64,000 nucleotides of DNA from JBBIOU01 sp037443205 (GTDB taxonomy: Bacteria > Bacteroidota > Bacteroidia > Flavobacteriales_D > UBA2798): assembly GCA_037443205.1 (NCBI GenBank), contig JBBIOU010000004.1:1-64000 (forward strand), read 5' to 3'. How positions within the stretch are numbered: position 1 is the stretch's first letter; each line of letters begins with the position of its first letter. The translations under genes were made by a program, and so were the position numbers. This document shows positions 25,984 to 35,040 of the stretch, piece after piece. The notes under the pieces were generated by a model. It saw only the letters and a list, made by a program, of their open reading frames with translations, did not search any database and was not told the DNA's origin.

Positions 25984-27105
25984 TTAAGAGTTTAGCATGA
26001 TGGGCATTACCAGCATCAATAAATCTTCGTCTTTATTATCATTTTCTGCCGGCAAAAGTATTCCGGCACGGTTTGGTGCGCTCATTTCAATTATCACATC
26101 ATTGCTGTTTAAGTTGCTTATCATTTCCATTAAGAAACGCGAGTTAAAACCAATCTCCATGTCTTCTCCTTCATAGGAGCAGGTAAGTCTTTCTATGGCT
26201 TCATTGGCATAGTCTAAGTCTTCGGCTGAAAGATGCAGTTCGCTACCGGCAATTTTTAAACGTACCTGGTGGGTAGTTTTGTTCGAAAAGATAGATACAC
26301 GTTTTAAAGAACTGAGAAATAAGTTGCGGTCTATAGTAAGTTTATGGGGGTTTTGCTTAGGTATTACGGCTTCGTAGTTGGGGTATTTTCCGTCTATGAG
26401 CCGACAAATAAGTTCGTGGCTGTCGTACACAAAGCGAGCGTTGGTTTGGTTGTATTCAATCAGCGTGTCAGTTTCTGAACCGGCTAATTGTCCTTTAAGC
26501 AGGTTGAGTGGTTTTTTAGGCAAAATAAAGGAAGCTTCTTTATCGGCTTTGCAGTCAGATCTTTTGTATCTTACCAGCTTGTGTGCATCGGTAGCAACAA
26601 ATATAAAATGATTGGCGCTAAGTTGGCAATATACGCCACTCATTACCGGGCGCAGGTCGTCATTGCCGGCTGCAAAAATGGTTTTGCTTATGGCTTTGGA
26701 TAAGGTGTCGCCTTTTATTTTAACGGATGATGCTGCGCTGATGGCCGGAACTTTTGGAAATTCTCCCGGATTGTGGCCGGCAATTTTGTATTTACCGAAA
26801 TCGGAAGAAATTTCTATGGCAAAATTCTTTTCGTCTATCGAAAACGTAAGTGGTTGTTCAGGAAATGTTTTAAGGGTTTCATTGAGGGTTTTTGCCGGAA
26901 TGGCTATGCTACCTTGTTCTTTGGCTTCTACTTCCATGCGTGTTATCATGGTTGTTTCTAAGTCAGATGCGGTAATGGTAAGCTGTTTACCGTTAATTTC
27001 AAACAGATAATTATCTAAAATAGGTAAAGTGTTATTGGTGTTTAAAACGCCACTGATTGATTGTAGTTGTTTTAAAAGTGCGGTACTGGAAACAATAAAT
27101 TTCAT
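25984..27105 (-). CDS. dnaN: DNA polymerase III sliding clamp (beta subunit)
   Basis: 373-residue ring clamp that tethers DNA polymerase. The sequence shows the three-fold clamp pattern: MKFIVSSTALLKQLQSISGVL at the start, LEIEISS-type strands, DDLRPVMSGVYCQL, FVATDAHKLVRY (second domain) and a C-terminal ILLPAENDNKDEDLLMLVMPIML. Normal length. Single gene bounded by a terminator; dnaA and recF are not adjacent. Confidence 0.97.
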   Translation of the reverse strand: MKFIVSSTALLKQLQSISGVLNTNNTLPILDNYLFEINGKQLTITASDLETTMITRMEVEAKEQGSIAIPAKTLNETLKTFPEQPLTFSIDEKNFAIEISSDFGKYKIAGHNPGEFPKVPAISAASSVKIKGDTLSKAISKTIFAAGNDDLRPVMSGVYCQLSANHFIFVATDAHKLVRYKRSDCKADKEASFILPKKPLNLLKGQLAGSETDTLIEYNQTNARFVYDSHELICRLIDGKYPNYEAVIPKQNPHKLTIDRNLFLSSLKRVSIFSNKTTHQVRLKIAGSELHLSAEDLDYANEAIERLTCSYEGEDMEIGFNSRFLMEMISNLNSNDVIIEMSAPNRAGILLPAENDNKDEDLLMLVMPIMLNS

Positions 27106-27186
27106 CTTAAAATTGTTTTTTGTTTAAAAGTTTAAAGCAATGTAAAAAACGCATCAAATAATTTAATTTGTATGCATTAATTGCAA

Positions 27187-27194
27187 CAAAGATA
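27187..27194 (-). promoter_or_regulatory. Candidate -7 promoter box (TATCTTTG) for dnaN
   Basis: On the minus strand TATCTTTG matches TAnnTTTG. It would give a leader of about 75 nt before dnaN. No strong -33 TTTG is seen. Confidence 0.45.
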
Positions 27195-27274
27195 ATTGTA
27201 AATTATAGCTTGATTGGGATAAAAAAGAAGTAGTTTACAACAAGCTATGTTAAAAACTATTTGTTTATAAAAAT

Positions 27275-28354
27275 CTAATTATCAAGCTTTTGTATTGAAT
27301 TTAATTTATCTAAGGATTGTTTTGAACGGCTGGTGAATGATTCAATTGGCCAAAGGATTCTGTCAAATGTAAAAAACTGCACCAGGCATATTTCACCGGT
27401 AGGTAAGAGTGCAAAGGTTCTGTCAACATCATATTTAATTTCAATTCCTTCTTCTTGTGCAGTTAACAGTTGCTCGGAGGTAGGTGCTTTATGAAAAACT
27501 TTGAGTATTTTAATTTCGTTGTTTGTATTAGTAACAGCAATGGTATAATAGGGTTGCGATTTAGCGAGCGAATCTTCCTGCCATGGTGAAAGAATACCTT
27601 TGTTTAAATTTTCGAAATTTATTTTTTTGTATGATAACAGATATGCCCGAACGGTTGTAGTATCAAAATTTGTTACCTTTTTATTTTGATAATCGAGTAA
27701 TTCAAAGGTATTTTTATTGAGTAGATTGATGGTAAAACTAACTTCGGGTTGTTCGTGATTGATTAGTTTAACTTGTTTTAAATCCTGCATTTGGTAAGCA
27801 AAAATTTCGGGATGCCGCCATTCTTTATCATCTGTAAACACACGCGGAGAAATATATCCGTGATGTCCGGGAATATACATGATAAAAGGTTCAGGCATTT
27901 TTTTATTATCTACTTCCAACAACATATAGTCTCCGTCATGTTCTTTGGTAGGTGTACCAAAATACCAGGTTTTAATAATTTTATTGCTGTTATAAAAAGT
28001 AATTTTTTTATAGTACGCAGCAATATTTTTGAGTATATTTTCTTTTGCATTTTTGGGTACAGGGGATTTTAAATCTATTCTTTTAGCCATGTCTAAAATA
28101 TTGTTTATGGCATCAACCCGCGCCCGGTGCATGTTGTTTATTTCCCAATAGCCGGTGCTTTTTCTGCGTAGTTCTACTTTTTTGTTATCGTAATCGCTTA
28201 TGGTAAATGCGCTGATGGATGCGGTATCTTCAATTTTAAAATCGTAATATTCCCGGTTTAGCGTGCTTTGGTTTTTTTCTTGATTCATAAGCATGTATGC
28301 CACCCAGCCTAATACTAAGGCAATTACTATATATATGATATTTTTTAGTTTCAT
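27275..28354 (-). CDS. DUF4340 domain protein next to gldFG
   Basis: 359 residues with one N-terminal TM anchor (NIIYIVIALVLGWVAYMLM) and a large extracytoplasmic part. DUF4340 is seen in DFKIEDTASISAFTISD, GYWEINNMHRARVDAINNIL and PFIMYIPGHHGYISPRVF. DUF4340 proteins usually sit beside ABC-2/GldG-like genes, as here, where the start is 8 nt after the gldFG stop. Probably an accessory subunit of that transporter; molecular role unknown. Confidence 0.83.
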   Translation of the reverse strand: MKLKNIIYIVIALVLGWVAYMLMNQEKNQSTLNREYYDFKIEDTASISAFTISDYDNKKVELRRKSTGYWEINNMHRARVDAINNILDMAKRIDLKSPVPKNAKENILKNIAAYYKKITFYNSNKIIKTWYFGTPTKEHDGDYMLLEVDNKKMPEPFIMYIPGHHGYISPRVFTDDKEWRHPEIFAYQMQDLKQVKLINHEQPEVSFTINLLNKNTFELLDYQNKKVTNFDTTTVRAYLLSYKKINFENLNKGILSPWQEDSLAKSQPYYTIAVTNTNNEIKILKVFHKAPTSEQLLTAQEEGIEIKYDVDRTFALLPTGEICLVQFFTFDRILWPIESFTSRSKQSLDKLNSIQKLDN

Positions 28355-28362
28355 AAATTTTT

Positions 28363-30795
28363 TTATTTAGCATATTTTTTTCTTCGGTAATAATTTTGTA
28401 CTATTCCAAAAGCAATGAGCAGTAATACCGGAAAACCGACATTGATAAATTGCCATTTACTTCTTTCTGCGGTTATCTTATCGTAGTTTAGTCTTCTAAC
28501 GCTGATGGTTCTTTGTCTGATATCAATTAACTCATCATCACCCATCAGATAGTCTATGGCATTCATTAAAAATTCGCGGTTTCCGTAAACCGATTTGGCT
28601 GTTCCATCGGGATTTTTGATAAGGGGGTCAACATTCAGTTTCAGGTATTTTATATTTTCCTGTCCGTTTTTATTTTCTTTTTCTACTTTGTTTATGATAA
28701 TATTTCCATCGCCAATAACAAGCATTTTGGTAGCTCTGCTTTTTTCTTTAAATTTATAATCGGGGCTATTTACAAATTCGGGAGCAAGGCGATTGGCAAA
28801 TACTGATTTAAACTCTCCTTCGAGCAGCATACCTACGATTTGAGGTCCTTTAGAGTTTACCCAAAGGTTATCTTTTAATTCGATGATGCCGTAATTAATT
28901 CTAACGGGCGAGTTGTAATAAAGCGAATTATCGGAGGTGGTTAATAAAGGTGTTTTGGTGATGGCTTTGTCTTCGCCAACGGCATCCAGGGTTGAGGCAT
29001 AAGTTAATTTGATTGGGTTAAGATTTCGGGTTATGGGGTGTTTGCTGCCGGGCATTATCACCGGGTAAAAATACCATTCGTGCGCATTGCCGGGGTAGCC
29101 CGGTATGGCAATGGGTGCACATATTTTATCTATCACCAGGTTTTTATTTATTCTAACCCCGTAATTAAACAGCTGATCGTCTAAATTTAAATTGCGTGCT
29201 AAGGCAAAAGTTTGCCCTTTGTAGTATAGGGTGTCTTCCCAAACTTCGATAGGGTCAATAAACCAGGCTACTCTACCGCCATTCATGATAAATTGGTCAA
29301 TAATAAATTTGTCTTTTTCGCTGAATGGTTTTTGGGGTTGTACGATGATGGCTCCTTTGTATTCGTTCAGGGCATTAATTTTATTATTTATTTCTACAAA
29401 ATCTATGTTGTAATATTCTATCAATGATTTATAGGCAATTCCTAATTGATGCTTATCGGCCTCGTCATGCCCTTGAATAATAGCTATGGATGGTTTTGAA
29501 GGTCTTTCAACTTTTCTCAAGCCGTCCATTAGTATGTATTCTATGTTGTTTATGGTGGCATCTGCCAGAAATTGTAAGTTGCGGTCTTTGAACAGGTATC
29601 CTGTATTAAAAAATTGTACAGGTTGTGTTTTATCACCATAAGTTATCAGAGCACCCGGAAAAATTATTTTTTCTTGTAAAGCACCTTTTTCTTCGTATTG
29701 CAATATACTGTAGTTTAATTTCTTTTTGTATAAGTCAGCATATAATTGGTTTCTTTCTTCATCGGTTTCCAATTCATCAATATTAAAAAAAGTGTATTGA
29801 ATTTTATCGCCCGTATAGGCTTTCATTTCATCTAATTTTTCGCGCACTTCGCGTTCTATTCTTTTTAAATCGGCCGGTAAATTACCGCTCAGGAATATTT
29901 TAAAATAAGCTACGTCAACGAGTTTTTCGTTTAAAAATTTAATGGTAGATGCAGCCAGGGTATGGCGCTTTTCGGTAGTTAAATCGAATCGGGCAAACTT
30001 GTAATGACAAATTATATTTAAAAACAGGATGCTTAAAAAACCGGTAATAAATGGTATTTTTTGTATTTTTTTTCTGGACTCGAGGGCGAGTTTGGTTAAC
30101 AACAAAAAGAAAACAATCAAACTTAAAAAATAAACCACATCGCGGGTGTCTATCACTCCGCGACTTAAAGAATGATAGTGTTCTATGATGCCGATATTTC
30201 TTATAATTCCGTCAAAATTTCCAAACAGAGAGTAGGAACCCATAAAGTCGAAACCCAGGTAAAAAAAGAAGCATAAAAACACACCGATGATAAAAGCTAC
30301 TATTTGATTGGAGCTTAATATTGAAGAAAAAATACCTATTGCAACAAATCCTGCTGCCAGTAATAATAAACCCATATACGAACCCCACATACCGCCTTTA
30401 TCAATATTTCCGGGAGGATCTCCTAAGCTGTTTACCGAGTAATAGTAGAGTAAAGTTGGTAATAATGCAAACACTACCAATAATAAACCGGCTGTATATT
30501 TAGATATAATAATTTGCAGATCGCTTAGCGGGCGGGTAAGTAGCAGTTCTATGGTGCCGGTGCGTTTTTCTTCGGCAAAACTGCGCATGGTAATTGCCGG
30601 TATCAGAAATAAAAAAACTATCGGTGCCAATCTGAATAAGGCATCCAAATCAGCAAAGCCGGCATTGGGTAAGTTAAAGGGTGTATCAAAAACCCATATA
30701 AATAAGCCCATTATTAATAAAAATACTGAAATAACGATGTAGCCTATCAGTGAGCTTAAAAAACTGTTAATCTCTTTTTTCAGAAGTGAAAACAT
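28363..30795 (-). CDS. gldFG: GldF-GldG fusion: gliding-associated ABC permease plus extracytoplasmic subunit
   Basis: 810 residues combining two proteins that are separate in Flavobacterium. Residues 1 to about 245 are an ABC-2-type permease with six TM helices and the AEEKRTGTIELLLTRP motif. From about 250 a further TM leads to the GldG/ABC-type unknown-substrate region (FARFDLTTEKRHTLAASTIKFL, INNKINALNEYKGAIIVQPQKPFSEKD) and a C-terminal TM (VGFPVLLLIAFGIVQNYYRR). GldA ATPase is required as partner and is not in the window. Linked to gliding motility in Bacteroidota, though presence alone does not prove gliding. Confidence 0.9.
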   Translation of the reverse strand: MFSLLKKEINSFLSSLIGYIVISVFLLIMGLFIWVFDTPFNLPNAGFADLDALFRLAPIVFLFLIPAITMRSFAEEKRTGTIELLLTRPLSDLQIIISKYTAGLLLVVFALLPTLLYYYSVNSLGDPPGNIDKGGMWGSYMGLLLLAAGFVAIGIFSSILSSNQIVAFIIGVFLCFFFYLGFDFMGSYSLFGNFDGIIRNIGIIEHYHSLSRGVIDTRDVVYFLSLIVFFLLLTKLALESRKKIQKIPFITGFLSILFLNIICHYKFARFDLTTEKRHTLAASTIKFLNEKLVDVAYFKIFLSGNLPADLKRIEREVREKLDEMKAYTGDKIQYTFFNIDELETDEERNQLYADLYKKKLNYSILQYEEKGALQEKIIFPGALITYGDKTQPVQFFNTGYLFKDRNLQFLADATINNIEYILMDGLRKVERPSKPSIAIIQGHDEADKHQLGIAYKSLIEYYNIDFVEINNKINALNEYKGAIIVQPQKPFSEKDKFIIDQFIMNGGRVAWFIDPIEVWEDTLYYKGQTFALARNLNLDDQLFNYGVRINKNLVIDKICAPIAIPGYPGNAHEWYFYPVIMPGSKHPITRNLNPIKLTYASTLDAVGEDKAITKTPLLTTSDNSLYYNSPVRINYGIIELKDNLWVNSKGPQIVGMLLEGEFKSVFANRLAPEFVNSPDYKFKEKSRATKMLVIGDGNIIINKVEKENKNGQENIKYLKLNVDPLIKNPDGTAKSVYGNREFLMNAIDYLMGDDELIDIRQRTISVRRLNYDKITAERSKWQFINVGFPVLLLIAFGIVQNYYRRKKYAK

Positions 30796-30809
30796 TTGCC
30801 GGTTTTTTG

Positions 30810-30817
30810 CAAAAATA
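30810..30817 (-). promoter_or_regulatory. Candidate -7 box (TATTTTTG) for gldFG
   Basis: Exact TAnnTTTG on the minus strand, ending about 14 nt before the gldFG ATG. No clear -33 partner was found. Confidence 0.45.
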
Positions 30818-31014
30818 GTATTACTTTACGGATATTATCTAATTAATTACTGACGGCTGGATGTTAAATAATTTTAATTAGGCAAAGTATGCTATTGGGT
30901 TTTTAAAGGTTGTTATCAATCTTTGGAAATGTAATTTATATCAATTTGGTTATAAAAAAATATTTTCTTTAAGTTTCTATGTATAAAGGTAGGTATCGGG
31001 GCTTATATAAAAAA

Positions 31015-31863
31015 TCAGGTTGTTCCAAAGCCCTTGTGCACACTTTTTAAGGATGCTGACAATTCATTTAGTTCCGATACTTTTTCGAATATGATGAATA
31101 AATGACTGTCGAGCAATAAACCTATATTTGTTGCCAGTTTAAACTGCTCGCTATATACATTTTGTTTGAGTGTGTTATCGGCATGATTGTTTTTTCGCAT
31201 ATTTTTTTTGTAAGTGTACAACGAAGAAAGATATATCCATGGATACCAAAAAGGTAATAGAATAAGGGAACTAACTTTTTTTCGGGTATATATTATTTTT
31301 TTAATTCTGAATCCGGCTAAAACACTAAGTATCCTGAGTTTTTGTATGCCCAATAAAAAAATATGTCCGTAATATATTTCGTCCGTATTATTTTCAGCAT
31401 TCATCCATATACTATCTATTTCGTTGGGCGGCATTAGTTTATTATACTTTTCTGTTTCCATAAGCATATAGCTTATGCGCGAACTAAGATTTGAGTAATT
31501 GGGAGTAGTAATAATAAGTTCACCGTTTATTTTAAGTACTTTATTAAATTGTTTTAAAGCATGTAATTGATCGCTGAAGTGTTCTAAGCCTTCCTGGCAA
31601 ATTAAGGCATCAGCCATACCATGAGGGTATGGAATATCTTTATGAATGTCTGCTTTGTTGCAGGCAATATTTTTTAATTTAAAATATTGAGGAAATAAAT
31701 CGTATGGATGAGGGATGGCTCCTATTTCTTGTAATATTTGTGTGGTAATTCCATTGCCGGCAGGGAAATCAATAACATTTTTGTTTTTGTATGCTTCTGC
31801 ATGCTTTAAAAAATATTTTTTTACATGGTATTTTATGCTCTTTGGATTATTTTCGTAATTCAT
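31015..31863 (-). CDS. Class I SAM-dependent methyltransferase
   Basis: 282 residues. The SAM site is NVIDFPAGNGITTQIL (motif I) with acidic loops at NKADIHKD and ADALICQEGLEHFSDQLHALKQFNKVL, typical of the methyltransferase-11/23 fold. The rest includes a hydrophobic stretch (VSSLILLPFWYPWIYLSSLY) that may associate with the membrane. It sits 2 nt from the Smr gene and near polysaccharide genes, so a glycan or lipid target is plausible but unproven. Confidence 0.8.
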   Translation of the reverse strand: MNYENNPKSIKYHVKKYFLKHAEAYKNKNVIDFPAGNGITTQILQEIGAIPHPYDLFPQYFKLKNIACNKADIHKDIPYPHGMADALICQEGLEHFSDQLHALKQFNKVLKINGELIITTPNYSNLSSRISYMLMETEKYNKLMPPNEIDSIWMNAENNTDEIYYGHIFLLGIQKLRILSVLAGFRIKKIIYTRKKVSSLILLPFWYPWIYLSSLYTYKKNMRKNNHADNTLKQNVYSEQFKLATNIGLLLDSHLFIIFEKVSELNELSASLKSVHKGFGTT

Positions 31864-31865
31864 TA

Positions 31866-32411
31866 CTAATCCCCGTAATTTATGATTAATTCAGTAGCAC
31901 CATTACCGTATCTTTTTTCATCAGCGTCATAAAATTTTATGTTTTTAAAGGATAATAAAGTATGTTGAATCTCGGCTTTTAAAACCCCTTGTCCTTTTCC
32001 ATGTATAAACACAATGTTTTTTATTTTTTGACGCATCGCATGATTTAAAATTTTTTTAAAATGTAATACTTGTTTTTGAATTATTTCGGCATTACTTAAT
32101 CTTTGATAATCCTTGGAGATGGCCTCAATGTGCAGATCAACTTCGAGAATGCTTTGTGATTTCTGATTTTTTTTGCTGAGTTTTGCTTTCTTTTTTTCTG
32201 ATAATTGTTTGTTTTTTATTTGTTGTTGTTCAAAGGCTTCGTTTAAAAAATACTTTTCTTTTTCAGGACAATGAACCAAATATTTGAGTGGGTAATTTAA
32301 TTCAAAACCAAATTCATTTAATATCAGTGCTTCGTTGCCCGATATTTTTAATATTTTTCCTTTACCGGTATCATTTACAAAACTTACTATATCGCCTACT
32401 TTAAAAACCAT
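31866..32411 (-). CDS. Smr domain protein (DUF2027-related)
   Basis: 181 residues. A short N-terminal beta domain (VFKVGDIVSFVNDTGKGKILKI, up to 55) precedes a Lys/Gln-rich linker (EQQQIKNKQLSEKKKAKLSKK). The C-terminal Smr nuclease-like domain has LEVDLHIEAIS, IVFIHGKGQGVLKAEI and the closing YGNGATELII. Smr domains bind or nick branched DNA or cleave RNA. Mutant MutS parts are absent, so it is a stand-alone Smr. Directly downstream of the bTHX gene. Confidence 0.85.
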   Translation of the reverse strand: MVFKVGDIVSFVNDTGKGKILKISGNEALILNEFGFELNYPLKYLVHCPEKEKYFLNEAFEQQQIKNKQLSEKKKAKLSKKNQKSQSILEVDLHIEAISKDYQRLSNAEIIQKQVLHFKKILNHAMRQKIKNIVFIHGKGQGVLKAEIQHTLLSFKNIKFYDADEKRYGNGATELIINYGD

Positions 32412-32418
32412 AATAAAA

Positions 32419-32444
32419 TACCCCCCTTACTGTGCAAGGGGGTA
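32419..32444 (-). terminator. Hairpin terminator after bTHX
   Basis: A stem TACCCCC.. / ..GGGGGTA with one bulge lies 6-31 nt after the bTHX stop. It is followed on the minus strand by TATTTTATTATG, which includes the Smr gene start. Confidence 0.7.
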
Positions 32445-32449
32445 TAACA

Positions 32450-32626
32450 TCATTCGGCTTTGTCGGTTTTTTTGGATGACTTTTTTGCAGTTGATTTTTT
32501 AGCTGCCGGTTTTTTAGCAGGTTTTACTGCAACTGCCGCAGGTTTAGATTTTTTTCTTTTGCGGGTTACACCGTATGAACCGGCTCTTCTTTTTCCTTTT
32601 TTGGTTTTAATATCTCCTTTTCCCAT
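32450..32626 (-). CDS. 30S ribosomal protein bTHX with Lys/Ala-rich tail
   Basis: A 58-residue gene below common length cut-offs and easily missed; the opposite strand has a longer spurious frame. The N-terminal half MGKGDIKTKKGKRRAGSYGV followed by TRKRKK is the THX family, a small basic peptide that sits in the head of the 30S subunit in Bacteroidota and Thermus. The remaining 32 residues are Lys/Ala/Pro/Ser-rich (KPAAVAVKPAKKPAAKKSTA, then KKSSKK), like a histone H1 or Hc1 tail. The ATG at 32626 is well placed after a plain A-rich stretch. Confidence 0.88.
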   Translation of the reverse strand: MGKGDIKTKKGKRRAGSYGVTRKRKKSKPAAVAVKPAKKPAAKKSTAKKSSKKTDKAE

Positions 32627-32658
32627 AGTAATATTGTTGATTTAAATTTATGTTTGTG

Positions 32659-32666
32659 CAAATATA
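32659..32666 (-). promoter_or_regulatory. -7 promoter box (TATATTTG) for bTHX
   Basis: TATATTTG on the minus strand, an exact TAnnTTTG box, ends 32 nt before the bTHX ATG. It lies in the divergent interval shared with the FkbM gene. Confidence 0.55.
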
Positions 32667-32711
32667 TAATTATTTAATACATAAATTGCAGCGTTGTATT
32701 ATTGACTGATA

Positions 32712-33461
32712 ATGATTAAAAAACTATTATACCAACTATTACCCCTAAAAACTTATTTACAACTTATAAGTACAATATTTTTTTGGGCTTACAGAAGCGG
32801 TTTGTTGAAATGGAATAAAAATATTGCTTGTCATTATTTTGTTCGTAAACTTATTTGCAAAGGTGATTACATAATTGATATAGGAGCCAATTTGGGATAT
32901 TATACAACTATATTCTCAAAGTTGACAGGCCCAACCGGTAAAGTATATAGTGTTGAACCCATAAAATTATATGCTGATATACTTAAAAACAGAACACGTA
33001 AACTCAATAACGTGGTGCTTATACCTTATGCATTAGGCAGCGAAAACGCCAAGCAAATTAAAATGGGTGTTCCTGCAAATAATGGCGTTTTCAGGCATGG
33101 ATTAACCAAAGTTGTAAATAATGACGAAAAGCTTCAACACGAGTTTACAGCCACCATGTATACGCCCGAAGCGCTTTTTAACGAAATAGATAAAATTAAT
33201 TACATAAAATGCGATGTGGAAGGATATGAAATACATATCATACCGCTTATGTTACAAATTATTTCAAAACACAATCCTGTTTTGCAAATTGAAACAGTTG
33301 GTAATCATCGGAAACAAATATGCGTACTTTTGCAAAACTTAAATTACAAACCCTATCAATTACAGAAAGGTAAATTATCTTTGCTTACTGACAATTACAA
33401 CGGAGATATATTTTTTCTGAAAAAAGAACACACCGAAAAAATAAAAAATTTAATTCGCTGA
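32712..33461 (+). CDS. FkbM family methyltransferase
   Basis: 249 residues. Motif I is IIDIGANLGYYTTIFSKLTG, followed by VYSVEPIKLYADILKNR and IKCDVEGYEIHIIP, the FkbM pattern. Such enzymes methylate sugars or other small polar groups, often on surface polysaccharides, matching the next three genes. Start ATG at 32712. Confidence 0.88.
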   Translation: MIKKLLYQLLPLKTYLQLISTIFFWAYRSGLLKWNKNIACHYFVRKLICKGDYIIDIGANLGYYTTIFSKLTGPTGKVYSVEPIKLYADILKNRTRKLNNVVLIPYALGSENAKQIKMGVPANNGVFRHGLTKVVNNDEKLQHEFTATMYTPEALFNEIDKINYIKCDVEGYEIHIIPLMLQIISKHNPVLQIETVGNHRKQICVLLQNLNYKPYQLQKGKLSLLTDNYNGDIFFLKKEHTEKIKNLIR

Positions 33462-33487
33462 AACGTTAGTTTTATTACTTTTAAAAT

Positions 33488-34039
33488 ATGCTAAAAACCG
33501 ATTTAAGTAAGTTTAATAATAAATGGTATAAACCCGGTAATCGCATTAAAAGAATCTGTTGGTATTACATCAATATTTTTTTCTTTTTAAATCCTGCTAA
33601 TCCTTTTAACAACATCAAAATATTTTGGCTAATAATTTTTGGTGCAAAGGTTGGAAAAGGTGTAATTATTAAACCTGCCGTCAACATTAAGTACCCATGG
33701 AATCTCGAAATAGGTAATTATGTATGGATTGGAGAAAAAGTGTGGATAGATAATTTAGCCCCTGTTAAAATAGGAAATCATGTATGCATTTCGCAAGGCG
33801 CCATGTTATTATGTGGCAATCATAATTATAAAAATGTTGCCTTTGATTTGATAGTAAAAGAAATTAAACTGGAAGATGGCGTATGGATTGGAGCAAAAGC
33901 CATCGTTTGTCCGGGTGTAAAATGCAATTCGCACGCGCTATTAACAGTAGGTTCGGTTGCTACTTCCGATTTAGAAGCTTATAGTATATACTCGGGAAAT
34001 CCGGCTGTAAAAATTAAAAACAGAGAAATCAATAACTGA
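33488..34039 (+). CDS. WcaF-like hexapeptide acetyltransferase
   Basis: 183 residues of the left-handed beta-helix acetyltransferase family, close to colanic-acid WcaF/WcaB types. Repeats occur in VGKGVIIKPAVNIKYPWNLEIG, YVWIGEKVWIDNLAPVKIG, CGNHNYKNVAFD (His active site) and GVWIGAKAIVCPGVKCNSHA. It probably O-acetylates a sugar of an exported glycan using acetyl-CoA. The stop overlaps the GT2 ATG. Confidence 0.88.
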   Translation: MLKTDLSKFNNKWYKPGNRIKRICWYYINIFFFLNPANPFNNIKIFWLIIFGAKVGKGVIIKPAVNIKYPWNLEIGNYVWIGEKVWIDNLAPVKIGNHVCISQGAMLLCGNHNYKNVAFDLIVKEIKLEDGVWIGAKAIVCPGVKCNSHALLTVGSVATSDLEAYSIYSGNPAVKIKNREINN

Positions 34040-34788
34040 TGAAAGTTAGTATCATTACTATTTCTTATAATAGTGAAAAAACCATCGAAGAAACCATTTT
34101 GTCGGTTTTAAATCAAACTTATAAAAACATTGAATATATTATAATAGATGGTAATTCTACGGATAATACCCAACAAATAATTGATAAATATAAAAATAAA
34201 ATAACACATTTTATCAGCGAACCTGATAACGGAATATACGATGCAATGAACAAAGGTTTAAGTATGGCTAGTGGAGATTTGATTGGTATTCTAAATTCTG
34301 ATGATACTTATGCCTATAACGATGTAATTAAAGACGTAGTTGAAAAAATTACCCGGGAAAATACAGACTCGCTCTATGCCGATTTAGTATATGTTGACAG
34401 AAACAATACCGATAAAATTACCCGCACCTGGATAGCAGGGAAATATTCAGCCGGTAAATTTTTAAAAGGATGGATGCCCCCACACCCCACCTTTTTTGTA
34501 AAACGATATATATATCAAAAATATGGGTATTTTAATACAAGTTTAAAAAGCGCTGCCGATTATGAATTAATGCTGCGGCTGATTCATAAACACAACATAA
34601 GCGTGTGTTATCTTCATAAAGTTATTACGAAAATGAAATCCGGAGGCCAAAGTAATCTTAGCATATCTAACCGTATTAAAGCCAATCGCGAAGACCGATT
34701 AGCCTGGAAAATAAACGGGTTAAAACCCGGTTGTTTTACAATCATCAGAAAACCTTTGTCTAAACTCACACAGTTTATCAAGCGATAA
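34039..34788 (+). CDS. Glycosyltransferase family 2
   Basis: 249 residues with the GT-A fold: VSIITISYNSEKTIEETILSVL, IEYIIIDGNSTDNT (nucleotide-sugar binding), ISEPDNGIYDAMNKGLSMASGD and LNSDDTYA (DXD-type metal motif). It overlaps the WcaF-like stop codon by one base. Likely adds a sugar to a surface polysaccharide; donor and acceptor unknown. Confidence 0.9.
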   Translation: MKVSIITISYNSEKTIEETILSVLNQTYKNIEYIIIDGNSTDNTQQIIDKYKNKITHFISEPDNGIYDAMNKGLSMASGDLIGILNSDDTYAYNDVIKDVVEKITRENTDSLYADLVYVDRNNTDKITRTWIAGKYSAGKFLKGWMPPHPTFFVKRYIYQKYGYFNTSLKSAADYELMLRLIHKHNISVCYLHKVITKMKSGGQSNLSISNRIKANREDRLAWKINGLKPGCFTIIRKPLSKLTQFIKR

Positions 34789-34858
34789 ACTCTAACAGTT
34801 TGATAATTTTTGCATAATAAAAAGGAAATATTGTAATCGCATTTTTGTATGCGAAAAA

Positions 34859-35038
34859 ATGTTTTCGTTACATAATTATATAAAACTTCATTCTCCAAAA
34901 TCGAAGCGCTATGCCTCACGCCTTAGCAATCGGATTAAACAATTTAAAGAAAATATACAGGATTATATATTGTATTACTTTTTAAGAAGTTTTTTCAGTG
35001 CACTTAAATTCAAATCGCGTTACCCGTTAATCCGCTAA
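34859..35038 (+). CDS. Putative 59-residue basic small protein
   Basis: A 60-codon frame between GT2 and the LpxH-like gene, just under usual length filters. The stop is 2 nt before the next ATG, a spacing usual for operon genes here. The product begins MFSLHNYIKLHSPKSKRY, is strongly basic (SKRYASRLSNRIKQFK) and has an amphipathic segment (DYILYYFLRSFFSALKF). No family is recognised. It could be a chance frame; the tight fit to the neighbour is the main support. Confidence 0.4.
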   Translation: MFSLHNYIKLHSPKSKRYASRLSNRIKQFKENIQDYILYYFLRSFFSALKFKSRYPLIR

Positions 35039-35040
35039 AT

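Noticed and set aside
32460..32645. Plus-strand 61-residue frame
   Set aside because: Opposite to the real bTHX gene; sequence has no family pattern and the minus frame matches THX.
34773..34790. Hairpin GTTTATC / GATAAAC at the GT2 stop
   Set aside because: Lacks a T-run and overlaps the coding end; probably chance in AT-rich DNA.
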